From the NCBI GenBank assembly GCA_003217875.1, contig QHMR01000105.1, positions 1-34,103 of the forward strand: DNA of 34,103 bases, read 5' to 3'. Below, piece after piece: positions 26,990 through 34,103 of this stretch (positions are counted from its first letter, which is position 1; each line of letters opens with the position of its first letter). Source of the DNA: Verrucomicrobiota bacterium (GTDB lineage: Bacteria > Verrucomicrobiota > Verrucomicrobiia > Chthoniobacterales > UBA10450). The position numbers were made by a program, and so were the translations under genes. The notes below the pieces were generated by a model that searched no databases, had not been told where the DNA came from, and saw only the letters and a list, made by a program, of their open reading frames with translations.

Positions 26990-28657
26990 TCAATCCCGCG
27001 CTCGCGGCTGCATTGGGATATTGATGTCGTGCCTCGCGGCGAATTCGATAGCGCGCGAATAGCCGGCATCGGCGTGGCGAAGGATGCCCATGCCGGGATC
27101 GCTGCTAAGTACACGCTCCAGCCGACGTTTGGAATTTTCGGTGCCGTCAGCAACGACAACCATTCCGGCATGTTGCGAGAAACCAATGCCGACGCCGCCA
27201 CCGTTATGGATCGACACCCACGAGGCACCCGCAGCGGTATTGATCAGCGCATTCAGTAATGGCCAGTCAGCGATTGCGTCGCTGTCGTCGAGCATGCCTT
27301 CTGTTTCGCGATTAGGAGACGCGACGGAGCCGGAGTCGAGATGATCGCGGCCGATCACGATGGGCGCTTTGATTTCGCCACGTTTCACTAATTCATTCAT
27401 CGCAAGACCAAACTCGGCGCGCCCACCGTAGCCGAGCCAGCAAATCCGCGCAGGCAATCCTTGAAATTGAATGCGCTTCTCGGCGAGCTCGAGCCAGCGC
27501 GCCAGCGTTTGGTTTTCAGGAAATAATTCGAGGGCGAGTTTGTCGGTCCGTGCGATGTCTTCGGGGTCACCGCTCAACGCGACCCACCGAAATGGACCCC
27601 GCCCTTCGCAAAATAGCGGACGAATGTATTCCGGAACAAACCCCGGAATATCAAATGCGTTTTTGACACCGTGCTTCTTTGCCTGCGCGCGAATGTTGTT
27701 TCCATAATCGAAAGTAACTGCGCCCTTCTTTTGCAATGCCAGCATGGCTTCGACATGCACAGCCATTGAATGCATCGCGCGCTCGATATATTCGTCCGGA
27801 TTTTTCCGGCGCAACGCGAGCGCATCCTCGAGCGACATTCCGTGCGGGACGTAGCCGTTTAGTGCATCGTGCGCGCTGGTTTGATCGGTGAGAACGTCAG
27901 GGACAACTCCCCGCCTCACAATTTCAGGCAGGACATCGGCGCAATTACCGACCAATCCGACGGATATCGATTTTCGATCTGTGCGCGCCTGATCGATTAA
28001 TTTCAGCGCTTCGTCGAGCGAATCCGCGCTCCTGTCGCAATATCCACTCTTCAGTCTCTTCTCGATCCGCGCAGGATCGACTTCGACTCCGAGAAAAACC
28101 GCACCGTTCATTGTCGCGGCGAGCGGTTGCGCACCACCCATCCCTCCAAGGCCACCGGTTAGTACGAATTTTCCTTCGAGCGAGCCGCTGAAATGTTTGC
28201 GTCCAGCAGCGGCAAAAGTTTCGTACGTTCCCTGCACAATTCCCTGGCTGCCGATGTAAATCCATGAGCCGGCAGTCATTTGGCCATACATCGTCAGCCC
28301 CATTCGCTCGAGCCGATTGAACTCAGCGTAGTTGTTCCATTGTCCGACAAGATTGGAGTTCGCGATGAGGACACGCGGCGCTTCACCATGTGTCCGGAAT
28401 TTGCCGACCGGTTTTCCGGATTGCACGAGAAGCGTCTCGTCATTTTCGAGCTCGCGCAGCGAGCGAACGATCGCCTCAAATGCCTCCCAACTTCTGGCAG
28501 CGCGACCGGTTCCGCCGTACACGACCAACTGATCTGGATTCTCCGCTACGTCTGGGTCGAGATTGTTCATCAACATCCGCATTGCGGCTTCCTGATGCCA
28601 GTCTTTGCAGGTGCGTTGGCTGCCGCGTGGCGCGCGGATGATTCGTTTTCCGCTCAT
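26990..28657 (-). CDS. hutU: urocanate hydratase
   Basis: The 555-residue enzyme hydrates urocanate to 4-imidazolone-5-propionate using a tightly bound NAD as electrophile. Family marks include [43 protein letters not shown], the NAD-binding [15 protein letters not shown] and [14 protein letters not shown], then [19 protein letters not shown] near the end. Length is standard (about 550-560). Its ATG overlaps the hutH stop as ATGA and its stop overlaps the region just before ftcD, so it is the second gene of the hut operon. All recognisable motifs look intact. Confidence 0.97.
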   Translation of the reverse strand: MSGKRIIRAPRGSQRTCKDWHQEAAMRMLMNNLDPDVAENPDQLVVYGGTGRAARSWEAFEAIVRSLRELENDETLLVQSGKPVGKFRTHGEAPRVLIANSNLVGQWNNYAEFNRLERMGLTMYGQMTAGSWIYIGSQGIVQGTYETFAAAGRKHFSGSLEGKFVLTGGLGGMGGAQPLAATMNGAVFLGVEVDPARIEKRLKSGYCDRSADSLDEALKLIDQARTDRKSISVGLVGNCADVLPEIVRRGVVPDVLTDQTSAHDALNGYVPHGMSLEDALALRRKNPDEYIERAMHSMAVHVEAMLALQKKGAVTFDYGNNIRAQAKKHGVKNAFDIPGFVPEYIRPLFCEGRGPFRWVALSGDPEDIARTDKLALELFPENQTLARWLELAEKRIQFQGLPARICWLGYGGRAEFGLAMNELVKRGEIKAPIVIGRDHLDSGSVASPNRETEGMLDDSDAIADWPLLNALINTAAGASWVSIHNGGGVGIGFSQHAGMVVVADGTENSKRRLERVLSSDPGMGILRHADAGYSRAIEFAARHDINIPMQPRARD

Positions 28658-30068
28658 GACTTTTCGTCCTCGCCATCAAAATCGCCCCGGCGAATCGCTT
28701 CGGCAACACGTGCAATGTCGCCCGAGAGCGCACGGTCATGCGTAAGTGGCGGGGCAATCTCCCGCACAACAGCGAACGCCTGCTCGACGCCTGCTCCAGC
28801 TTTCAACGGCCTGCGATGCTGCAAGCCTTCAGCAGCTGTGAGCAGCTCAATCGCCAGTAAGTTTTCGGCAAGATCGACAATCGATCGCAGCTTTAGCGCG
28901 CTCGTCATCCCCATTGAAACGTGATCTTCCTTTCCACCAGACGTGGTGATGTTGTCAGCGCTCGCCGGGTGTGCTAGCACACGCGCTTCGTTGACCAACG
29001 AAGCAGCCGCGACCTGCGCAATCATGAAGCCCGATTCGACGCCCGGTTTCCGTGCCAGGAATGCAGAGAGCCCTTCGTTCTTGTCCGGATTAACCAACCG
29101 ATCGATACGGCGCTCGCTCATGTTCATCAGGTCGACAATCCCGATCGCAGCATAATCGAACGCGAAGGCAAGCGGTGCGCCGTGAAAGTTACCGCCGGAA
29201 ATCACTTCTCCGCTGTCCGCAAACACAAGCGGATTGTCGGTCGCTGATGCAGATTCAATCAGCAAAACATCTTCGCAATGCGTCAACGCGCCTCGAACTG
29301 CCCCGTGCACCTGCGGCATGCAACGGAGGCTGTATGCGTCTTGGACATGCGGATCGCCTTTGACGTGTGACTGGCGAATTTCGCTGTCCTCCATCAGCGA
29401 TAAAAGATGTTTGGCCACAGCTTTCTGGCCTGGGTGCGGTCGCACTTCCTGTAACCGCAAATCGAAAGCGGCAGGGGTGCCTTTCAACGCTTCGAGACTC
29501 ATCGCGCCGGCAACGTCAGCGATACGCGCGAGGCACTGGGCGCGCAAAAGCGCGAGCCCACCAACCGCGTGCATCGCCTGGGTGCCGTTGAGCAATGCCA
29601 GGCCTTCTTTTGCTTCAAGTTGCAGTGGCGTTAACTCAGCTCGCCGCAGAGCGCCGGCGAACCTTTTTCTGGAACGACGGGATGGACGCCCCGGTTGAGC
29701 ATTTCGCAAAGCAACTCGACGACTTCGCAACGGAGGCCACTCATACCGAGAGCCAAGACGTTCGCGCGCAGCAACATCATCGCGCGCACCTCGCCTTCGG
29801 ACAGCGGATTTCCAATTCCGCACGCGTGGCTGCGAATTAGGTTCAATTGAAGCTGGTGCAATTCAGCATGGGGAATCCGGACATCGGAGAGCTTGCCGAA
29901 TCCCGTGTTGACGCCGTAAGTCACCACGTCTCGTGCGACAATTTCCTCGATCAGTTTGCGCGCCGCGAGAATCCGCGGACGCGCGATCGAAGAAACATGA
30001 ACGGCTTCACCTCCGAGAGCGACCGCCGCAAGTTCAACGAGGGAAATCTGCTCACCCTTCAATTCCAT
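28654..30068 (-). pseudogene. hutH: histidine ammonia-lyase, internally deleted and frameshifted
   Basis: Two frames together make HutH, which deaminates histidine to urocanate. The first (30068 to about 29658) runs MELKGEQISLVEL..., with YGVNTGFGKL (conserved Tyr51), to HPVVPEKGS at residue 137. The second resumes as AGALRRAELTPLQLEAKEGL and continues to the end at 28654, with GTQ, TSGGKEDHVSMG and other normal HutH text. Between KGS and the second block the expected GASGDLAPL region, whose Ala-Ser-Gly cyclises into the MIO electrophile, is missing: about 30-35 residues, not a multiple of three bases. Total remaining homologous length (~471) plus that gap equals the usual ~505. As written the gene cannot make an active enzyme. 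Confidence 0.9.
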
Positions 30069-30172
30069 TCACGCAGCTTAACGGGAAACGGATGAGATGG
30101 GAAGTGAGGCATCTTATTCGTATGTCGCTTTACCGCCGCGTGACCGGATGAGGGCTGAACATTCAGGAGGCG

Positions 30173-30207
30173 AAAAAAGGCCAGGCCGAAATACGACCTG
30201 GCCTTTT
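30173..30207 (-). terminator. intrinsic terminator after the tandem lipoproteins
   Basis: AAAAGGCCAGG (30175-30185) pairs perfectly with CCTGGCCTTTT (30197-30207), an 11-bp stem with an 11-base loop. On the minus strand the stem ends in a run of six T residues, the classical rho-independent form, so it stops leftward transcripts from the small lipoprotein genes before hutH. Confidence 0.85.
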
Positions 30208-30245
30208 GGGCGAATCCGCCCAAGTTAAATTGCCGGATGCCGGAG

Positions 30246-30362
30246 CTATTTTCCGGTTTTCCCCATAGGTGGAGTCACCACCTCCTTGTGTTGCGCACAA
30301 GCCCCGAGTCCCAAAGCGCTGACCAGAACGGCCACGACCACGATCGTTTTCAATAGTTTCAA
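30246..30362 (-). CDS. small lipoprotein, downstream copy of tandem pair
   Basis: The start is TTG at 30362, placed 9 bases after AAAGGAGG, rather than the ATG further upstream. The 38-residue product is a lipoprotein precursor: MKLLKTIVVVAVLVSALGL, then lipobox GAC, leaving a 19-residue mature peptide CAQHKEVVTPPMGKTGK. It is too short to contain a known domain. The gene at 30476-30598 encodes a related precursor, and their leaders and Shine-Dalgarno regions are also similar, so the pair arose by duplication. Tiny lipoproteins like these often act in envelope stress or as cell-wall tethers, but no function is assigned here. Confidence 0.75.
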   Translation of the reverse strand: MKLLKTIVVVAVLVSALGLGACAQHKEVVTPPMGKTGK

Positions 30363-30475
30363 TCTATCTCGCCTCCTTTCGCAGCAGGTTGCTCCGGTCT
30401 GTTTAGGCAGGGAACAACGGGGAAGCAATGCTTTTTCTTAACTTTTTTGGACGTATCACAAACAGGGAGCCGGAT

Positions 30476-30598
30476 TTATTTCGAGTATCCGGTCGTTCCC
30501 GCGCTTGTGGTCACGGTCTCTTTTCTTTGAGCGCAAGCACCGAAACTCAAAGCAGTGGCCAAAATGGCCACGATCATGATTGCTCTTACAATTTTCAA
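30476..30598 (-). CDS. small lipoprotein, upstream copy of tandem pair
   Basis: It begins with TTG at 30598, again following AAAGGAGGCGATATAGA. The 40-residue precursor is MKIVRAIMIVAILATALSF, lipobox GAC, then AQRKETVTTSAGTTGYSK. It shares with its neighbour the basic-hydrophobic signal, the GACAQ lipobox junction, the K-E-V/T-V-T core and a Gly-x-Lys end. The start codons lie 236 bases apart. The precursor is shorter than usual annotation cutoffs, so it is likely to be missed. It is probably transcribed together with the other copy and ended by the terminator at 30173-30207. Confidence 0.75.
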   Translation of the reverse strand: MKIVRAIMIVAILATALSFGACAQRKETVTTSAGTTGYSK

Positions 30599-30744
30599 TC
30601 TATATCGCCTCCTTTCGCCGCAAGCTGCAGGTACCCGTTTAGGATCACACGGGAAGCAACGTTTCTCTTAGGTTCTTTGGATGTATGCAAGCACAATTTG
30701 CAGTTTCTGCATACGACGGCTGCAGTCGCTCAAATCCCGCAATT

Positions 30745-31194
30745 TTATGCCTCGATTACGACTGGCGTCCCCTGGTCCACTAAATCGAATAGCTCAATTA
30801 CATCCGCGTTTAGCATTCTGACACAACCGCAGCTGTCCGGCTTGCCGATCTTGTGCTCATGTTTCGTGCCATGGATGTAGATGAAGCGGTCGCGCGTATT
30901 GGCATTCTGCTCGTCTAATCCGTCGAGCCATAAGATACGCGACGTGACCAGATCTTCCGTTGGCGGAAGCGGATCGCTGGGCTTGAGCGGCATGCGACTT
31001 TGGAAAATTGTGCCGCTCGGCATGTCGCCGCCAATCTTTTTCGCTACCGAAAATCGACCCGTTGGCGTTTTCATGCTGCCTTCTTCCGTTCCGATGCCGA
31101 ATCGCGAAGTGGACACCGGGTAACTGCGGATCGGCGTCTCATCCTCCTTCAATGTCAGTCGCTGATTACGAATTGATACATGGATGCTCTTCAT
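30745..31194 (-). CDS. L,D-transpeptidase-like YkuD protein without signal peptide
   Basis: The 149-residue protein is almost only a YkuD domain (from about residue 5). The active-site text is FIYIHGTKHEHKIGKPDSCG then CVRM: His108, and Cys124 as nucleophile. In most members the motif reads SHGCVR or SHGCIR; here position 122 is Cys, giving SCGC. Substitution of that His could change activity, although Cys124 and the following Arg are kept. No signal peptide is visible, so it would have to act in the cytoplasm or be exported otherwise. It has only weak similarity to the other two YkuD proteins in the window. Confidence 0.8.
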   Translation of the reverse strand: MKSIHVSIRNQRLTLKEDETPIRSYPVSTSRFGIGTEEGSMKTPTGRFSVAKKIGGDMPSGTIFQSRMPLKPSDPLPPTEDLVTSRILWLDGLDEQNANTRDRFIYIHGTKHEHKIGKPDSCGCVRMLNADVIELFDLVDQGTPVVIEA

Positions 31195-31355
31195 TCCACT
31201 GTTCGGTCACTGCAAATCTTATAACGCATGTCGCACTGAATCGTGCTTAAGATTGAGAGCAAATTCTCATTGGTTGCTACGATCCTGGCCACGATTCGTT
31301 TTGATGTCGATTCTCAGCCTCGCTTTCACGCTTTTCGCAATCCTTTCACTCCATC

Positions 31356-31919
31356 TTACACTTCCGAAACGTTCTCACGTCCGTGGCGAAGCACACGTGC
31401 CATCCATGTTAATTCATTCAGAAATTTGTCCACACGTCGAACATAAGCTTGATCGAGTAATTTTCCCTGCTCGTCGAAAATATTTCGCACGTTCCCGAAA
31501 TTGACGTCCTCGAAAATTGTAACCAGACCCAACTCCCGCATGACCGGCAGCAGGCCCTCGATCACGCGAGCCCCGCCAAACGGCCCCGCCGACACGCCGC
31601 AAATTCCAACCGCCTTGTGAATGTATTCTTTCAAATTCATATCGAGCGCGTGTTTCAGAAGCCCCGGATAACCGTGATTGTATTCGGGCGTGACAATGAT
31701 CAGCCCGTCGCAGCGATCGATCATCGCCGAGAACGTTGGGTCCTTCATTTGCTCGCCTGCATCATCCAGTTTCATTGGGAGTTTGCACACATCGATCAGT
31801 TCCGTCTCCACATCCGCGCGCTTCTTTGTCTGCTCAAAAACGAAACGCGCGACGTTCTCGCTCTGCCGTCCCTAACGCGCAGTTCCGAGAACAATGGGAA
31901 TAAAAAGAGGGCGCTCCAT
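31356..31919 (-). pseudogene. NADPH-dependent FMN reductase interrupted by a TAG codon
   Basis: Reading from ATG 31919 gives MERPLFIPIVLGTAR, TAG at 31872-31874, then GRQSENVARFVFEQTKKRADVE leading into METELIDVCKL... in the same frame. LGTARxGRQS is the family's FMN phosphate-binding loop, so codon 16 is probably a mutated Lys codon. The rest, including DGLIIVTPEYNHGYPGLLKHALD and GAR near the end, is a normal flavodoxin-like NAD(P)H:FMN/quinone/azo reductase domain. An internal ATG at 31811 would make a 151-residue protein without the FMN loop, probably inactive. Length from the first ATG, 187 residues, matches the family. Confidence 0.82.
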
Positions 31920-31952
31920 CTATCCGCTTTCCGCTATCCGAAATTGAAAAAC

Positions 31953-32039
31953 TGCCGATGGCCGGACTCGAACCGGCACGGGCCTTTTACGGCCCAACGG
32001 ATTTTAAGTCCGTTGCGTCTACCATTTCGCCACATCGGC
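31953..32039 (-). tRNA. tRNA-Leu (anticodon TAA)
   Basis: An 87-base class II tRNA on the minus strand. The acceptor stem GCCGATG pairs with CATCGGC, the anticodon stem ACGGA/TCCGT encloses CTTAAAA with anticodon TAA for leucine UUA (and UUG by wobble), a long variable arm follows, and the T arm is GCCGG-TTCGAGT-CCGGC. The discriminator is A and CCA is not encoded. Confidence 0.96.
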
Positions 32040-32118
32040 GCTGTGCGGCGCATCTTAAGCTTGTTATGCAATCGGCGAAAACGAATTTCGCACTTGCGGA
32101 TCTACATCTGGAGCAGCC

Positions 32119-32286
32119 GAAAGCGTTTCGTTGTGCACGTCATGAAAAGCTGACTGCGTTTGCTGAGGTTGAATCAGCGATGCGCGCTTACAGCGAATTG
32201 ATTTGACATATTGGCGAGATTTTTCCAACCTCCGCGTCGCTACGCGCATCTGAATCAGGCGGAGGCCATTTCCCCGCTAGGTTCTT
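32119..32286. repeat. 168-bp direct repeat, copy A (decayed gene remnant)
   Basis: This stretch closely matches 33871-34037 in the same orientation: both begin GAAAGCGTTTCGTTGTGCAC, share ATGAAAAGCTGAC, and end CATTTCCCCGCTAGGTTCTT. Its plus-strand reading includes KAFRCARHEKLTAF, and copy B gives DEKLTAFRELESAIR after a one-base shift, suggesting a remnant of a coding sequence. The source gene is not recognised. The 79 bases between tRNA-Leu and this copy hold nothing identifiable. Confidence 0.75.
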
Positions 32287-32287
32287 G

Positions 32288-33178
32288 TTAGCTGACCCTC
32301 TGGGCAGGTACAATGACATTGACAGCGCTTGGCACAAAACTGATCTCCGCCTTCCTACCTACCTTCACCCTTTCTCCATCGAGAAGTATCGGAATATCTT
32401 TGCTTGATTGCACAGTCACCCGTTTGGTTTTGCTGACGCTTATCTTTTGGGCGTCGCGCCATTTGCCAACGGCAGCGGCAGTCGCAAGGCCGATTAGTTC
32501 GATTGCGTTCTCCACATTAATGAAAGCGGCTTCAAGCGCTTGCTCCGACTCAGCCATTTGTTCCGATATGAGCGGGCAGATAACAGCGACGACTTCAGCT
32601 TCGCCATTCGTTTCCGATGAAATGAAATACTGAATCTTCGCATCGAACATTTCCTGGAAAGCGAAGGTGCCTGTTTTGATTGCATCAACAATGTCACCTT
32701 CGCGAAGAGATTCGCGAGCCTCCACCCACAGCGCAGGCGCACCTATAATGGCGGCAACAAAAAACTGGTTGTCTTCGACGCGGCCTCCGGAAAGGATCTT
32801 TATTACAGGATCAGCGAGCGTATTTTTAAGCGCGTTTTCCCATGAAACCTCTCCATACAACGCTCGAGGGAGCATATTCATCGTTCCGCCGGGCAGCGGC
32901 AGAAGGTACATGCCGCGCCTGCTACACGCTTCTGCAGCGGTCCGAATGGTGCCGTCCCCTCCGAGCACGATGAGCACCTCGAGCTTCTGCACCGCTGCTT
33001 CGGCGAACGACCGCTCCATTTGATCTGCCTCTCCACACCAGGTTTTGCACTCTGTCACGCCCGCACTCCCAAGGACGCTAAGCAATTCTGCCTCAGATCC
33101 GGAGTCGCAGCCTCCGCTTGAGGTGTTGATTATGACTCCAAAGCTTAATTCTGAAAGACGGATGGCGGTCGATGCCAT
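32288..33178 (-). CDS. diacylglycerol/lipid kinase-family protein
   Basis: The 296-residue protein has the DAGK catalytic (PF00781-type) layout: an opening strand FGVIINTSSGG, the nucleotide motif VLGGDGTIRTA at 71-81, the PLPGGTMNMLPRAL segment at 94-106, and a C-terminal beta domain ending DIPILLDGERVKVG, normal for YegS/DgkB-like lipid kinases. These phosphorylate diacylglycerol, sphingoid bases or related lipids at the membrane. The substrate is unknown. It lies between two direct repeats and is divergent from the next L,D-transpeptidase. Length is typical. Confidence 0.88.
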   Translation of the reverse strand: MASTAIRLSELSFGVIINTSSGGCDSGSEAELLSVLGSAGVTECKTWCGEADQMERSFAEAAVQKLEVLIVLGGDGTIRTAAEACSRRGMYLLPLPGGTMNMLPRALYGEVSWENALKNTLADPVIKILSGGRVEDNQFFVAAIIGAPALWVEARESLREGDIVDAIKTGTFAFQEMFDAKIQYFISSETNGEAEVVAVICPLISEQMAESEQALEAAFINVENAIELIGLATAAAVGKWRDAQKISVSKTKRVTVQSSKDIPILLDGERVKVGRKAEISFVPSAVNVIVPAQRVS

Positions 33179-33253
33179 ACACAGATCTAATCCAATTGAA
33201 CTATTTGTTCATGTGAACGGCTGGAAAACTTCGCGTACCCGATTCCATTGCTA

Positions 33254-33784
33254 ATGAATCGATTTTCACAATTTTGGGCGCTCTGCGCGATCTTCATGGC
33301 CTTGAGCGCCTGTAGCACTATGACCGACATGGTCACATCGAATTTACCAGAGCGTCATTCAGGCCGGCCGTCGATCGTCGTGAGCTTGCCAGAGCAAGAA
33401 GCCTATCTCTACCGTGGAGGGTATAGAGTCGCGTCGTCTCGCATATCGAGCGGCCGGGAAGGATACCGCACTCCGACTGGTGACTTTCAGGTGATCCGTA
33501 AGGACGAGGATCATCGGTCCAGTCTCTATGGTGATTATGTTGATGACTCAGGCCATGTCGTGAAGGCCAACATCGATAGCCTGCGTGACCGTAGACCGCC
33601 GCATTCGCACTTCGTGGGCACCCCGATGCCCTACTTCCTTGAATTCTCGCCGGGCTACGGATTGCACCAGGGTTACCTGCCCGGCGTGCCTGCATCACAT
33701 GGATGCATTAGGATGCCCTATTGGAAAGCGCGCCAGTTTTATAACGCCGCTCACATCGGGACACCTGTGCTGGTAAAACGCTAG
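33254..33784 (+). CDS. lipoprotein L,D-transpeptidase (YkuD domain)
   Basis: From ATG 33254 the 176-residue protein has a lipoprotein signal (MNRFSQFWALCAIFMALSAC, lipobox LSAC with lipidated Cys20) and a YkuD domain with GVPASHGCIR, nucleophile Cys about residue 151. It therefore sits in the outer or inner membrane facing the periplasm and probably makes 3-3 cross-links or anchors proteins to peptidoglycan. It is a close paralogue of the 18183-18821 gene, sharing several motifs through the domain. It is divergent from the lipid kinase gene, with the promoters in the 75-bp gap. A TTG two codons earlier is also in frame. Confidence 0.92.
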   Translation: MNRFSQFWALCAIFMALSACSTMTDMVTSNLPERHSGRPSIVVSLPEQEAYLYRGGYRVASSRISSGREGYRTPTGDFQVIRKDEDHRSSLYGDYVDDSGHVVKANIDSLRDRRPPHSHFVGTPMPYFLEFSPGYGLHQGYLPGVPASHGCIRMPYWKARQFYNAAHIGTPVLVKR

Positions 33785-33870
33785 CCAAGTAAGCAAAGTC
33801 ATCGGCTACGTCCTTCACAACCCACCACTGAAACGAACGAACTGAATTGCTGACGCGCATCGCGGCGACA

Positions 33871-34037
33871 GAAAGCGTTTCGTTGTGCACACCGATGAAA
33901 AGCTGACCGCGTTTAGGGAACTCGAATCTGCGATTCGGGGGCGGCTTTTTGGCTTGACAAGGCGGCGAGGTTTTTCCAAACTCGGCGTCGTCAAACGGAT
34001 CTGAATCAGGCGGAGGACATTTCCCCGCTAGGTTCTT
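33871..34037. repeat. 167-bp direct repeat, copy B
   Basis: This second copy of the 32119-32286 repeat has several substitutions and one indel, which breaks the reading frame after RCAH. The remaining 33785-34103, about 150 bases around it, contains no gene I can see; it ends in an AG-rich tract at the window edge. Confidence 0.75.
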
Positions 34038-34103
34038 CGCCCCTTCCGGACCCGCAATCCCAGAAAGTAACTCAGCGGGGAAAAGGAAAAGAAAGGAAGA
34101 ACC

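Noticed and set aside
28654-29823. Treating the 389-residue ORF as a complete hutH
   Set aside because: Its first ~54 residues are out-of-frame text overlapping the true N-terminal half; the gene is two frames with a deletion.
30363-30428. ATG start extending the small lipoprotein to 60 residues
   Set aside because: It would include the ribosome-binding site as coding and spoil the lipoprotein signal. The paralogue has the same TTG arrangement.

Overview
The window is a gene-dense bacterial chromosome segment of roughly mid-50s % GC by eye, with no phage, plasmid, rRNA, CRISPR or intact insertion sequence. Gene content and style (single-chain GlyRS, secreted FKBP, several L,D-transpeptidases, a split FtcD/FchA histidine pathway, many GC-rich palindromic repeats) suggest a soil Verrucomicrobiota, perhaps near Chthoniobacterales / Candidatus Udaeobacter. 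That placement is inference from content; no phylogenetic marker was tested.

Layout. 1-2.7 kb: the 5' end of valS leaving the left edge, divergent from murI, then an alpha/beta hydrolase and a HEAT-repeat protein. 2.7-9.3 kb: glyS, an OsmC protein, tRNA-Val, gdhA, a Tyr/Gly-rich lipoprotein, a family 2 glycosyltransferase, a histone-deacetylase-like amidohydrolase, a small secreted protein and tRNA-Pro. 9.3-15.4 kb: ychF carrying an in-frame palindromic insertion, a zinc-ribbon coiled-coil protein, a damaged membrane redoxin whose active-site position is a UGA codon, an OPT transporter and a NagZ-like hexosaminidase. 15.5-18.8 kb: nadD-rsfS, a secreted FKBP isomerase, and a secreted protein overlapping an L,D-transpeptidase. 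18.9-23.7 kb: cinA and the tig-clpP-clpX operon. 23.7-30.1 kb: a SnoaL-like protein and a tightly overlapped histidine-utilisation operon hutH-hutU-ftcD-fchA-hutI, in which hutH has lost the segment forming the MIO cofactor. 30.2-34.1 kb: two tandem tiny lipoproteins, an L,D-transpeptidase, an FMN-reductase gene with a nonsense codon, tRNA-Leu, a diacylglycerol-kinase-like gene, a third L,D-transpeptidase, and two copies of a ~168-bp repeat.

How the genes work together. Histidine would pass to urocanate (HutH), imidazolonepropionate (HutU), formiminoglutamate (HutI), and then glutamate plus methenyl-THF (FtcD, FchA). GdhA and MurI link glutamate to nitrogen and wall metabolism. MurI, NagZ and three L,D-transpeptidases make peptidoglycan a second theme. 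Tig, ClpP and ClpX form the standard protein quality-control set.

Most notable: a UGA at the first cysteine position of a redoxin UxxC motif, followed by a hairpin that fits the bacterial SECIS rules; a perfect 24-bp inverted repeat translated inside YchF; loss of the MIO segment from HutH; a candidate AUA start for rsfS; and a tandem-duplicated 38/40-residue lipoprotein pair. At least three genes carry apparent lesions, so both real gene decay and assembly error must be kept open.
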